From NCBI GenBank assembly GCA_019454045.1, contig SKCR01038126.1, positions 186,001 to 250,000 on the forward strand: 64,000 nucleotides of DNA, in the 5' to 3' direction. The notes under the pieces were generated by a model that worked only from the letters and a program-made list of their open reading frames with translations, did not search any database and was not told the origin of the DNA. The stretch comes from Zanthoxylum bungeanum (taxonomy: Eukaryota > Streptophyta > Magnoliopsida > Sapindales > Rutaceae). A program made the translations under genes and the position numbers. Shown in pieces: positions 35,801 through 48,786 of this stretch; the stretch's first letter is position 1, and the number at the start of each line of letters is the position of its first letter.

Positions 35801-37817
35801 TTTAAAGTAAAAAATTTATCTTCTTCCACACTTCAACCACCATTGCCGAGAACAACATATACAAAAGCACAAAAATTGATTTGATCAAACTTTGAAGAAA
35901 TCAAAGGAAAAATACAAGAAAATGGCTTAGGAAATTGAAGATTAAAGGTAATCCTAAATCTTCTTGAGCTTGAAAACTTGTTTCTTATTTTCTTGTATTA
36001 CTAGTATGATTATAGGGTTCTTTTGTTTCTTAAATTTGGGGCTTTTGTTGTTGGATGGTGGATTGGAAGGATTTAGGCATGTGTGAAGTAGTATTGGAAT
36101 GAATTATTATAATTAAAGTTCCAATTTGATCAATTGTTGATGGTTGTCATTCTAGAGTTGTTGATCCACTCTAAGATAGCCTATAATTGTTCTAGAGTCA
36201 TTCATATGTGGTGACTTTGAATTGGTGTTATAGATTAATTAGATTAATCAGATTAATCTTGAAATTTGGGTTAAAGCATGAAAAATTGGCAAATTCGGTT
36301 ACTGGTTCAGACCTGAAAGTATTCTGATTTTTTTTGATGAAAAATATGTTTTATGAATATTTTGGATGTATTTTGGGTGTTGGCACAATTGCCGGAAAGT
36401 GTTTCCGACTTGAAATTAGCGAAAACGGCCAAAAACGGCGTTACCGGGTGGATTTTGAGCCAACCGGGTGACAACTATCCAAACAATAAATCCGTCACTG
36501 TTTGAGCAGCCCATGAACTGCCCCGACACTATTGGAGCTGACCTGGGCTGTTTCCATAAGTGTCGGGTGGTCGATTCGGTCAAAAATGCGTTTTAGGCCA
36601 TTTTGCGGAAAAACCGTTTTCGTAAAAGGTTCGCGATATTTCAACAATATTTATGTCAATATATGATGTTGAATAAATAGGCTAAGGTGAAATATGAATA
36701 AATTATTCATATTAGATATTGAATAATTTATTCGGTAATTTGAAAAAATTTTAAATTACGATTTCGCCGACCCGCGCTTCCGCCGCGCCCCATCGCCCAA
36801 AACCCCAAAAAAGGCTTGTATTTAAAGTGGAAAATTTTGTTTTCTCATTTCATAAGCTTCCATGGCCGAATACCTCCATAAATAAAAGCACCAAAAATTT
36901 TATTGTAGAATCAAGGAAGAAAGTGAAGAAATCAAGAAAAAGTTTAAGGAAATTAGGAGATTTGGAGGTAATCTTCATAACTATTAAACTTAGAAAGTTT
37001 ATTTCTTGTTCTTGAGTATCTAGAAAAGTTCTAGGGTTTCTTTCTTTCTTAGATTTTGGGGCTTTTTGATTTTGTGGATGGATTTGGAGGCTAGATACAC
37101 GTGTGCAGTTAGATTGGGTAAATATTAGTGTAATATTAATTCAATTTTGTCATTTGATGACCTGTTGCCATTCTAGAGTGTTATGACCACTCTTTTAACT
37201 CCTAGAATTGTTCTTGGATTCTTCATTTGTGGTGACTTTGGTTGGTTTAAATATTAATATGATTAATATTGAGAAAATTGGATTTAAAACATGAAAAATG
37301 ATATTTTTAGTTACCAATCAGATCTGGAAATTCTGTATTTTTGGTGATGAAAAATATGTTATATAAGTATATTTGATGTGTTTTGGACATTGTAACAATT
37401 GACGGAAATTATTTCGGAGTTGAAATATGCAAAAACGGTGAAAAACAGCGTTATCGGGTGAGTTTCGGGCTTACCGGGTGTCCGCTGTCCAAACAGTGAA
37501 TTGGTCACTGTTTGGGCAGCCCATGAACTGCCCAAGTACTATTGGAGCTGACCTGGGCAGCCCATGTGTATTGGTTGGTCGGTTCGGACAAAAAAACGTT
37601 TTATGTCATTTTACGGAAAAACGTTTTCGTAAAAGTTTCACAATGTTTCTAACCTATTTATGTCGTTATTTAATATCGAATAAATATGTTTAGGTGAAAT
37701 ATGAATGAATTATTTATATTGGATATTGAATAATTTATTCGGTAACTTTAAAAGTTTTAAAGTTACGATTTCGCCCGAACCGTGCGCTTCTGTTGCTCCC
37801 GCGCTAAAACCCCAACA
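32824..37817 (+). mobile_element. Solo LTR E (copia family of J), split by solo LTR F
   Basis: Left part 32824-34325 and right part 36816-37817, about 2.5 kb. Starts TGTTAGGGTTGGTGC, ends AAAACCCCAACA. Flanks ACCGT (32819-32823) and ACCAT (37818-37822) form a TSD with one substitution. It sits at the point where pol of A is deleted. Confidence 0.75.
34326..36810 (+). mobile_element. Solo LTR F (copia family of J) inside E
   Basis: 2,485 bp, starts TGTTAGAGTTGGTGC, ends AACCCCAAAA (usual CA end changed). Perfect TSD AAGGC at 34321-34325 and 36811-36815. It shares most of its length with B and E, including CGACACTATTGGAGCTGACC near the 3' end. Confidence 0.85.
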
Positions 37818-37822
37818 ACCAT

Positions 37823-38613
37823 GACCATTTGGGTGGTTGCGTCTGGCTGAAGACTTTAAACTTATCGCTAACATGGAGGTAACCCTTGAATTTTATATTT
37901 GTCTATTTTTATTTTATTTTATTTACTTTATTTTTATTTTATTGTGTGCTATTGTCTATTTGTTAGTTTGCATGTTATTTATGCAAGTAGCACGAAACAC
38001 ACAAAGCCCGCGCAACCAAATTCTAACCAGCAGGAGCCTGATCAACTCCATGCACGGTAGTGTTGTTCCTTACTCTTGTTTATTTATGTTTATCTTACAT
38101 TGAGGACAATGCAAGTTTTAGGTTGGGGGTACGTGCATGTAGTGATAATTCATGCTATTTTCATTTAGCTATTTCCATTTAAAAAAAAATTATTAATTAT
38201 TTTAGTTTTTAGTCATAGATAGTAAAACATAAGTTTAATGATGAATTTTGTTTGCTTTCGATGAAGTCTTAGAAATTATAAGTTCCCAATTGATTTTTAT
38301 CCGATGCCCTGAGTAGGTAATCTAGGTTAGACTCGTAAGCACTTAACAATAGGTTTTTAGCAGTAAGAACCTAAGTAATTGACAAAGTGACTAGTTGAAG
38401 GAATTTTTTGTCGATGAATGACCGTTTGCTTAGATGTATATCTCGATTTGCTAGTTTTATGGTGTATGGTATGATTGAAAGTAAAAAAAATGAAAACAAG
38501 AGAAAATAAAGAAAAAAATTAAACCACCTATAATCGATAAACGTGAAGCTACCCATGGGCGAGTGTTAGGACCACCATGAGCCCATGGGCGAGTGTTAGG
38601 ACCACCATGAGGA
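37823..38613 (+). other. Element A 3' noncoding region, first part
   Basis: Starts with the post-integrase motif GTCTGGCTGAAGAC (also at about 20190 in D). A hairpin and G-tract sits at 38097-38130. No ORF2 or LOG is present where D and G have them. A short direct repeat, GCCCATGGGCGAGTGTTAGG, occurs at about 38554 and 38581. It ends at the J insertion and continues at 48216. Confidence 0.65.
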
Positions 38614-38618
38614 GAAAT

Positions 38619-41246
38619 TGTTGGGGTTGGTGCTCAGAGCGCCAATCCGGACCGTATTTATGACTGATTCATGAATACGAACATCCCCTTATTCCATAAT
38701 ATTAGTTATTTATGGTTGCACCTCTTGTTCTTATATACGTATTCGATCTGATCACGATTAGATTGAAACTAAATATGGTTTAGTGATATGTATATATTAG
38801 ACAAAGGCCCGATAATATATAATGCAGTACACAGTTACAAAGTTAGTTTGTAATTGACATTGGGAAGTGTCACTGCTATATGAATATTATCAAACATAGT
38901 TCCTGGTCAAGATTTGCTAACACGGGTCGGTTAGTCAAATCCGTTGAGACCAGTACATGTCGTATATCGAGACTTGGTCCGATGGTTTATCCCAATGAAC
39001 CATGAGTCTATGGAGACTCGTATAGACGTGTAGGTGTTTATAGTGGATAAACACTGAACGGCTCACCGAAGATTCTTAATGGATGGTACGCCAACGTCAA
39101 TAAGAATCTTCTCGGGTTGAGTAGCATAGTGGTCCTTCGACTTGAGATACCACTGTGGATGTATGAGACATCCTCCACACTTAGATGGCAGTCACGTCAC
39201 CGATCTATTTAGATCAGACCTCCGCCTGTTCGTTGGGTGTGGATCGATCCTCAGGATATCCTGTGTGTGTCAAGATAGGATCCGTCAGTTCTGTGTACAG
39301 AGCATAGGTAGTCCATATACTATTGGCAGTCTGTTAAATCTGTGGCCACAGTATACATCGGAAGTAAGTTCCGAGTGTTATTTAGAGATTGCTAATAGAT
39401 ACGTCGACGAGATAATACCTATAGAGATTTGACGTTTACATCTATATCTCTGGGATTATCTGGATACCTGTGACGGAGGGATTATACGTATGCAATGACC
39501 TCGACCTGTATGATTCATCTAGTTTATCCGTGATCGTCATAATCTACGGGTGGATAGATTATGGACACGAAATTGGATTTCGTGACGGATATACCTGAAT
39601 CTAGAGAGTCTCAATAATGAAACATACTCGTAGAGCACTAGAGCAACATTTATGAATAATGATGATTATTTATAAATCGTTTAATCATTAAACGAAAAAT
39701 ACATGCGAACGGGCCGAACCGTTATTTCATAATTAATGTGTATTTGTATTTAATATATGATATTATTAAATACACATTAATAAATAGTCAAATAAAGGTA
39801 TTTGACATATATCATCAATATATGTATTTGAGATATTTAAAGTAAATATAATACATATATTTGATATATTTGTATTTAATTAATTATTTAATTATTTAAT
39901 TGTTAAATGATTAATATAATTAAAATATAAATATATCACCAAATGATAAAGTTAGGAAATGATTATAAGTTGCAATTGTTGACTTATACATTAAAGGAAA
40001 AGGTTGTCAAATTGATTTTGACTTCTTAAGATATTTGTTCAAAATTGTTTGAAAAATAAAAATATCTTTTTCCTTTATTTCTTCATAATTTAATTTCGGC
40101 CATACACTTTATAAATATAAGAGTTATATTTTTTCTTTGTTTCCATTGTTGACTTTGTAGAAATATCATTAAAGTGTTTTTGATATTTTGACAACTTGGT
40201 AACATGAAATTCAAATGAAAATGAAATGAATATTTCTTGTTTTTGTCTTCACAAATTCGGCCAAGGCTTTGTTTGGAACAAGTATATATTGTTTTTCATT
40301 TCATTTGGATCTTAACCTAATACACTTTAAAGAAAAACTCCATTAATGGAAGCAAAGGAAGCTTGTGAGAAAGAAAGAAGAAATCAAAGAAAGCTTGGAT
40401 TTTAGTGAGTTTTTCCAACTTGCTATTAGAAAGGAAAATGTTCCTTAGGATCTAGGCTTTAACATATGATGTTCTTAGGTTATTTCTTTCTTTATTCCTT
40501 GTGTTTTTGTTGATGGAAGTTTTGATGGAAGTGTTGAGCATGTATGATGAAGGAAGGTTGTGACTATTGTAGTTATAAGCTTTCTTTTAAGGTTTTGGAA
40601 ACCATGTTGCTAATCTAGAGTTGTTGACCCACTCTTAGATGACCTAGATTTGATCTTGAGTTGTTTCATTGTGTTGAGACTTTGATTGGATGGAAGAAAC
40701 ATGATTGAAGTTTGATTTAACCAATTTGGTCTAATTTGTCCAATTTGAAGAAATTGAAAAATTAGGGTTCATGACCAATTCCAAATTTGGGGGTTTTCAT
40801 ATATGTTGTGTATTTGGATGTGTATATGATGCATATAAAGTTTCATGTTGATTGGATTACATTTGGATGTGTTTTGAAGCATGAAATGACCAAATGGACA
40901 AAATGCCCACCTCAGGTGAGGTCATTCGGCCAATGAATAGATTTTGGGATTTTTGGTGCTTTTGGTGTTTTGATGTTTTGAACATGCTAAGTTCATCTTA
41001 GAAATGATTTAGAATCATTCAAAATTGATTAGATCAATTTCGGACTAAAATGGACAAAATACCAAGTGTAAGGGCAATTCGGTAAATTCACTTAAATATG
41101 ATTTATTGAATTTTATTTCATAATTTGATTATTGGATATTAAATAAATATGTTTATTTAATTAATCGAGAAAAAGTTTTGAAATCGAAGATACGATCTTC
41201 CGCCGCTTCCGCTGCGTTACCGGATATTCCCCCTAAAACCCCTACA
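38619..41246 (+). repeat. Element J 5' LTR
   Basis: 2,628 bp, TGTTGGGGTTGGTGC to AACCCCTACA. It is the reference copy for solo LTRs B, E and F. A short open frame at 39142-39432 recurs in the 3' LTR but has no recognised product. Confidence 0.85.
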
Positions 41247-41249
41247 AAA

Positions 41250-41261
41250 TGGTATCAGAGC
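41250..41261 (+). other. Element J primer-binding site, tRNA-Met type
   Basis: TGGTATCAGAGC, the standard copia PBS complementary to initiator tRNA-Met, three bases after the LTR. Confidence 0.9.
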
Positions 41262-44200
41262 AAGTCTGATTCTAGGCCTCCATAAATGATTAGCTTATTT
41301 TATTTATTCAATGTTTAATCATGTTTTCTTGACTTTATACATGCATGTTGTAATCTAATTTGATTAGATTTAGGGTGTATGACACTTAATGGAATATCCC
41401 CGCTTAATAAGGTTTAATAGTAACTAGTATTTGGAATACTTGTTTCTTGGTCCGTCTTGTCAATACGGTTTATAAATATCTTTTCGTTGACTACATCCGA
41501 GACCGTGCCTCTGCTGTGAGGATGTAGCTGATAGAAATTTATTTATGCCGAATGTATATTAGATACTAGATAAATTCAAGCGAAAACGGAATCCTGAACG
41601 TGCCCTAGCTGTCAGGGTTACGCAAGTAACTTGAGTTTATCATTGACAAGTTTAACCTTGGTACGTCTCCTTGTGGGCCTGCCTTCGCAGCGACAACGAG
41701 AAACGGCCAGGACCGGAACCTTGGAGTCACTAGTGAGTGATTGACAATTAGTTGTCTACCTGTGAATATACGTCGGCGAGACCGTGCCTCTGCTGTGAGT
41801 CGAAATATATTCATGGGGTCCTCTTCCCATTATGGAATTCGATTTAATTATTGAATTCTCGTCTTTCCGTTGGAGATTACGGCATTACGTAAAAATAGTG
41901 GGAGGCACTGCTAAGTTTAAAATATTCCATAACTTAGGCAGTGTTGTTATTATGGAAATTGCCGCTTGTTGTTTCCTCCTTATTCTATTGTTTATATAGA
42001 ATTAACTTTTTTATTACTGCACACATATTATGATATGTTATCTGACTAGACTCTTGGTTGCAGTCATTCTAGAATAGGTTCTAGATACTACTAGACTAGG
42101 ATATTATTAGATTAGTCTAGACCATCGGGGACTGTTGTTCTGATTTTCTTCAAAAATCAAGATGGTTAGTGACTTAGTTTTTAGTCATGATAGATAATCT
42201 AGATAGATATCCCTTTAGGATATAATACTTTAGAGATAATAGTTTCTTATGCAGTAAGAATTTACTTGAATTAGTTCATGTCTCGAGATTCTTGACTGGC
42301 ATTTAGAAAGCCCTATTAGGTATTTGTTTATCTAGTAATGACGTTTCTAAGCTTTAATTACCTTTAGAGGTAATCTGTCTGACACAATTTGCTAATCAGT
42401 TATTTACAATTGTTGTGAAGTTGAATGCAAATAGTAAAGCTAAAGAAAGGAGATGCGTATATTTGGGTATAGAAAATATCGATTTCACAATACTACAGCT
42501 ATAGGGTATTTGATACCAGATCTCCCGTCTAGTTATTTGAAATATTGGTTAACGATTGTTTTGATATTTGATATCGGAACTTGCGACTATTGGATAGTCA
42601 CTTGTTCTTTATAAACAATTGTTACATATTTTATAATAACTAGTAGTGTCATTGACGTAGAGATAAACATTAAGAAAAATTATTCGGTAAAGTAAATAAT
42701 TTAGAACGGTGCTTTATGAATTTAATCACTTAAGTATTGGATGCTCAATCCGTATGGTGAAGGATGGTTTGATACTAGATCACACCACATATCCTTATCC
42801 ATTTAATGAATATTGTATTCAGGAAAGTGATTAAGATCTCGTTTAATCAATGATTGTCATTGGACCACCAGATTTATTTAACTGATACATTGGATGTATG
42901 TAGTTTAATGAATAATAATTGCTTAAGGTAGTTTTCTATACTTCGTAACTTAGTTGATGAATTGTCATAACTTAGTTATATGTTTCTGAAGGAACACATA
43001 TTGAAAGTCTTGAAAGTATCAAGTACTTTCAATCCGTTCTGATGAAACGTAGATTGAACATTTTTGACTTGTTCAAATATATTCAATCTAAAGGTTTTAG
43101 AGAATTCTATCCTCAAAATTCATAACATGTCTTTGAACTGTTCAAAGATCTTTGATACGATCAAACGTATGAATTTAAAGCAATTAGTTCTAAGGTTATT
43201 TAGTGAATATGATTCATATTCAATATTATTCTTCCATGATTCCATCTTGATGGAATTGAGTAGTGGGAGCAATCGAATCCTATATGATTTGATTCGTCTG
43301 ATATTGAATGTTATCGAATTAGTTTCAATACTCTTGGGATTATACTCCAGTAACACTAATTCGTCTCTTTAATTAATGTTCCATTATTTTCTACAGTTGC
43401 ATATATGATATGTATAGGTAGAAAATTTGAATCTTGAAAAGTTTGAGATTTCAATCTTTCTTTTATATAATAGTTATATAATGGAAATTACTTACACCTC
43501 AGAGGTATAAGTAAAAGTTTATCGTTTATTCTGTTTAATAGAATATTGTATTCTATTTAATAGAATATCTTTCCTACGATTCTAAGTAATAAATCGTTTT
43601 ATTACTTGGTGTGTAACATCAGATGTTAACTATTGTAGAAAAGACTTGACTTATTGAAGTCAAATGTGAGAATGATAAATTATAAATGGAACTACGTAAT
43701 TAATAAGATGAAACAACCCCCTTATACATCTTCCATACAAGTCCAATAGGATAACAGAATCATTCACAGATTTTGATACTTAATGGTTCCGTTGTTTTCT
43801 TATTGAAGAAAAATTATCCTATAACTTGTAATGGAAGCGATATTTGATATCGATTCTGGAAGTTCACCATTGAACCTTAGATCTAAGATTGTTCATAGCT
43901 TACTACGATCAAGTTTTGAACTTGATTAGCTTTCATTATGAATTAGTTCATGATATGTGCTAATGTTTTGCGCAGCGAAAGCATTGTGAGCTTATTAAAG
44001 GTTTGACCTTTACAGTATGACAGTGAGAAAAGTTATACTCAGCAATCTATTGTAGATTCTGAGAAAACTTATCTCTAGTCACACTAAATGAACAATTAAA
44101 GATATATTGGTTAATGTTGATAATAAAATGTATATTTTAGCTAAAGAATGCAAAGTGGCGTTTTTGGATGACTTATTCAGATAAGAGATCAGTTGTGATT

Positions 44201-45433
44201 TCCTTATTTGAAGAGTTCATTCTGAAATGGCCCTAGAGTTTGTGTTCTGCTGAGATCGCAGTTTAGTGTGCTAGCTTACAGAGCCTATTGTAGACTCGGA
44301 TAAGTCTTCCAGAAATATGTGTTCTATATTTTTGATATCGTCAAATTGTCTGATCTTGTCAAAGTATATAGAATACATATGTGATTAGAAGGGTTAGTGG
44401 GAGCGTACAAATTACTTTCTAGTGTTATATATCCTGACGACATTATCATTATTATTGTAATAATGAGATGTTTGTGAGGTAAAAGATTTACCTAAGTCTT
44501 TTTACTCCGTGAAAGCAGTGGGAGTTGTCTCTGTTATATTTGATATAAAGTTTTATATATGATATGAAACTTGGAGACTTGTGAGATACTCCTATTAGTC
44601 GTACATAGATTGAATCTAATGAAAGACATAACAATGCTATCTGTATGACATTTAGTATAACTGTTCGACAGTTATTGTGTGTCTTATATATAAAGTATTC
44701 ATTTTTCGTAAAGGATGATTCCTTTTTCGAAAGATATATTGATTAGAATGTCTAATCAATCTTATGTATCATTTGATGATGACATAATAAATACTTTATA
44801 ATGTGCGATTGTAGATATTGATTTAATCGTAATTGTTACGAGTTATTTTGACATCCTATAAACCATATGATGGATCTTGAAACACGTTCTTTGTGATCTT
44901 TGAGATATTAAGAACGAGTTTCTAATTCATGGAGAATACAGTCTGCAACCATTAGGGTCATATTAGTTTTGAGACTAATTATGACGTTAGACAGTCTACG
45001 TCATAAAGAGTCACAAAAGATGCAGTGGGAGTGTCACGAAGGATTCTGCTATTTAGTGGAATCAAATGCAACTTTTGAAGTATTGACTTATGAAGTTGCA
45101 TAGTGACCTTTTAAATTAGAAGTTTTTTGAATTGTTATTGTGCTTGCGGTTGTCCACATAGTATTTTGGATTTGATCCCTAAATACTTGGACAACTTAGT
45201 AGCTATAGCACAATACTGATGTAGCATCCATTTCATATTAATGTATAATTTAGATTCTACAAAATATGAATGATGTTGACTATGGGAAACGGTGGAGTTT
45301 GTTTGACAAACTCAATATGTCATAGCGGATTTGTTTTTGTTGCCTACCTCTTAAGTACTGGGTGAGCTTTTGAGGGCCATGTGCATACGATGCACATTGA
45401 GATGAGTATATGATACAATGGATTGGCACTAGA
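41262..45433 (+). pseudogene. Element J interior, decayed copia gag-pol
   Basis: 4.2 kb without a long frame. Traces of copia pol can be read in pieces: an integrase-like stretch around 42940-43080, the SSGSN box just before RT motifs at about 43257, and an RT-like VGAYK...YPDDIII segment at 44396-44450, where the catalytic YVDD is expected. Stops are everywhere. Noncoding decay this deep does not fit the fresh LTRs. The longest frame (43064-43372) is not a recognisable protein. Confidence 0.6.
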
Positions 45434-45448
45434 GCAAGTGGGAGAAAT

Positions 45449-48210
45449 TGTTGGGGTTGGTGCTCAGAGCGCCAATCCGGACCGTATTTATGACTGATTC
45501 ATGAATACGAACATCCCCTTATTCCATAATATTAGTTATTTATGGTTGCACCTCTTGTTCTTATATACGTATTCGATCTGATCACGATTAGATTGAAACT
45601 AAATATGGTTTAGTGATATGTATATATTAGACAAAGGCCCGATAATATATAATGCAGTACACAGTTACACGTTAGTTTGTAATTGATTGCCACCTCTTGT
45701 TCTTATATACGTATTCGATCTGATCACGATTAGATTGAAACTAAATATGGTTTAGTGATAGGTATATATTAGACAAAGGCCCGATAATATAGATGCAGTA
45801 CACAGTTACAAAGTTCGTTTGTAATTGACATTGGGAAGTGTCACTGCTATATGAATATTATCAAACATAGTTCCTGGTCAAGATTTTGCTAACACGGGTC
45901 GGTTAGTCAAATCCGTTGAGACCAGTACATGTCGTATATCGAGACTTGGTCCGATGTTTTATCCCAATGAACCATGAGTCTATGGAGACTCGTATAGACG
46001 TGTAGGTGTTTATAGTGGATAAACACTGAACGGCTCACCGAAGATTCTTAATGGATGGTACGGCCAACGTCAATAAGAATCTTCTCGGGTTGAGTAGCAT
46101 AGTGGTCCTTCGACTTGAGATACCACTGTGGATGTATGAGACATCCTCCACACTTAGATGGCAGTCACGTCACCGATCTATTTAGATCAGACCTCCGCCT
46201 GTTCGTTGGGTGTGGATCGATCCTCAGGATATCCTGTGTGTGTCAAGATAGGATCCGTCAGTTCTGTGTACAGAGCATAGGTAGTCCATATACTATTGGC
46301 AGTCTGTTAAATCTGTGGCCACAGTATACATCGGAAGTAAGTTCCGAGTGTTATTAGAGATTGCTAATAGATACGTCGACGAGATAATACCTATAGAGAT
46401 TTGACGTTTACATCTATATCTCTGGGATTATCTGGATACCTGTGACGGAGGGATTATACGTATGCAATGACCTCGACCTGTATGATTCATCTAGTTTATC
46501 CGTGATCGTCATAATCTACGGGTGGATAGATTATGGACACGAAATTGGATTTCGTGACGGATATACCTGAATCTAGAGAGTCTCAATAATGAAACATACT
46601 CGTAGAGCACTAGAGCAACATTTATGAATAATGATGATTATTTATAAATCGTTTAATCGTTAAACGAAAATACATGCGAACGGGCCGAACCGTTATTTCC
46701 TAATTAATGTGTATTTGTATTTAATATATGATATTATTAAATACACCATAATAAATAGTCAAATAAAGGTATTTGACTATATCATCAATATATGTATTTG
46801 AGATATTTAAAGTAATATAATACATATATTTGATATATTTGTATTTAATTAATTATTTAATTATTTAATTGTTAATGATTAATATAATTAAAATATAAAT
46901 ATATCACCAAATGATAAAGTTAGGAAATGATTATAAGTTGCAATTGTTGACTTATACATTAAAGGAAAAGGTTGTCAAATTGATTTTGACTTCTTAAGAT
47001 ATTTGTTCAAAATTGTTTGAAAAATAAAAATATCTTTTTCCTTTATTTCTTCATAATTTCGGCCATACACTTTATAAATATAAGAGTTATATTTTTTCTT
47101 TGTTGCCATTGTTGACTTTGTTAGAAATATCATTAAAGTGTTTTTGATATTTTGACAACTTGGTAACATGAAATTCAAATGAAAATGAAATGAATATTTC
47201 TTGTTTTTGTCCTTCACAAATTCGGCCAAGGCTTTGTTTGGAACAAGTATATATTGTTTTTCATTTCATTTGGATCTTAACCTAATACACTTTAAAGAAA
47301 AACTCCATTAATGGAAGCAAAGGAAGCTTGTGAGAAAGAAAGAAGAAATCAAAGAAAGCTTGGATTTTAGTGAGTTTTTCCAACTTGCTATTAGAAAGGA
47401 AAATGTTCCTTAGGATCTAGGCTTTAACATATGATGTTATTAGGTTATTTCTTTCTTTATTCCTTGTGTTTTTGTTGATGGAAGTTTTGATGGAAGTGTT
47501 GAGCATGTATGATGAAGGAAGGTTGTGACTATTGTAGTTATAAGCTTTCTTTTAAGGTTTTGGAAACCATGTTGCTAATCTAAGTTGTTGACCCACTCTT
47601 AGATGACCTAGATTTGATCTTGAGTTGTTTCATTGTGTTGAGACTTTGATTGGATGGAAGAAACATGATTGAAGTAGTTGATTTAACCAATTTGGTCTAA
47701 TTTGTCCAATTTGAAGAAATTGAAAAATTAGGGTTCATGACCAATTCCAAATTTGGGGGTTTTCATATATGTTGTGTATTTGGATGTGTATATGATGCAT
47801 ATAAAGTTTCATGTTGATTGGATTACATTTGGATGTGTTTTGAAGCATGAATGACCAAATGGACAAAATGCCCACCTCAGGTGACATTCGGCCAAATGAA
47901 TAGATTTGGGATTTTTTGGTGCTTTTGGTGTTTTGATGTTTTGAACATGCTAAGTTCATCTTAGAAATGATTTAGAATCATTCAAAATTGATTAGATCAA
48001 TTTCGGACTAAAATAGACAAAATACCAAGTGTAAGGGCAATTCGGTAAATTCACTTAAATATGATTTATTGAATTTTTTCATAATTTGATTATTGGATAA
48101 TTAAATAATATGTTTATTTAATTAATCCGAGAAAAAGTTTTGAAATCGGAAGATACGATCTTCCGCCGCTTCCGCTGCGTTACCGGATATTCCCCCTAAA
48201 AACCCCTACA
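45449..48210 (+). repeat. Element J 3' LTR with a 142-bp tandem duplication
   Basis: 2,762 bp, longer than the 5' LTR by one duplication: a segment starting CCTCTTGTTCTTATATACG at 45551 recurs at 45693. The PPT GAGCAAGTGGGAGAAAT precedes it. Apart from this, differences from the 5' LTR are mostly 1-base. Confidence 0.85.
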
Positions 48211-48215
48211 GAAAT

Positions 48216-48786
48216 GCTATCTTAAAGGGTAGGTATGTTGAAAAAAAGAAAAAAAGAAGACAAAAATCATACCATACTGAGCAAAGAAAGACAATTACAT
48301 AATACTTTTGAGATATCTAGGTTGGTTTGACTCATCAGATCTCAATTTTTGAGACGAACTCATCGTTTTGGATTACTTATGAGTCAAGCTGTGACCAAAC
48401 CTTTACACACACACACACACTATGAGTCTGGCTTAGATACTTTATTTAAGAACTTGGATTTAAGTTGCATTGAGTACTTTGAAGGTTCTCTGATTTCATT
48501 GATAAGCATTTTTTGAGGACAATATTATGCGTAACTATCATGACTATTTTATTTTATTTTTATATTTTTACATGTTTGTGAATGACGTTTGTGGGTGTCG
48601 TTGCTGTAAGCCCTCACGACACTATAACTCGTCTACTAGGGTCGCATAAGGGGTTTAAAGTCTTGTTACATACGCTAAATGCAATCGTGATCCCTATGAA
48701 AGTGGCCTAGTTAATTTTGTTAATTTTGTTTAGTTTTTATTTAGTCTTTTGCTCAGGACTAGCAAAATCTTAAGTTTGGGGGTGTT
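48216..48786 (+). other. Element A 3' noncoding region, second part, with PPT
   Basis: Continues from 38613. It contains the noncoding block conserved with D (about 48590-48705), a (CA)n run at about 48409-48420, and the PPT AAGTTTGGGGGTG at 48772-48784. Confidence 0.7.

Larger units (their letters stand above)
38619..48210 (+). mobile_element. Element J: copia retrotransposon with near-identical LTRs and decayed interior
   Basis: Full-length by its ends: 5' LTR 38619-41246, tRNA-Met PBS at 41250, interior, PPT (45434-45448), 3' LTR 45449-48210, perfect TSD GAAAT (38614-38618, 48211-48215). It lies in the 3' noncoding region of A. The LTRs are nearly identical, yet the interior has no intact gene. 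Confidence 0.9.

Noticed and set aside
43064..43372. 102-codon frame in element J
   Set aside because: Low-complexity Leu/Ile/Ser composition in decayed copia pol. Not a recognisable protein, though it lies where integrase-RT should be.
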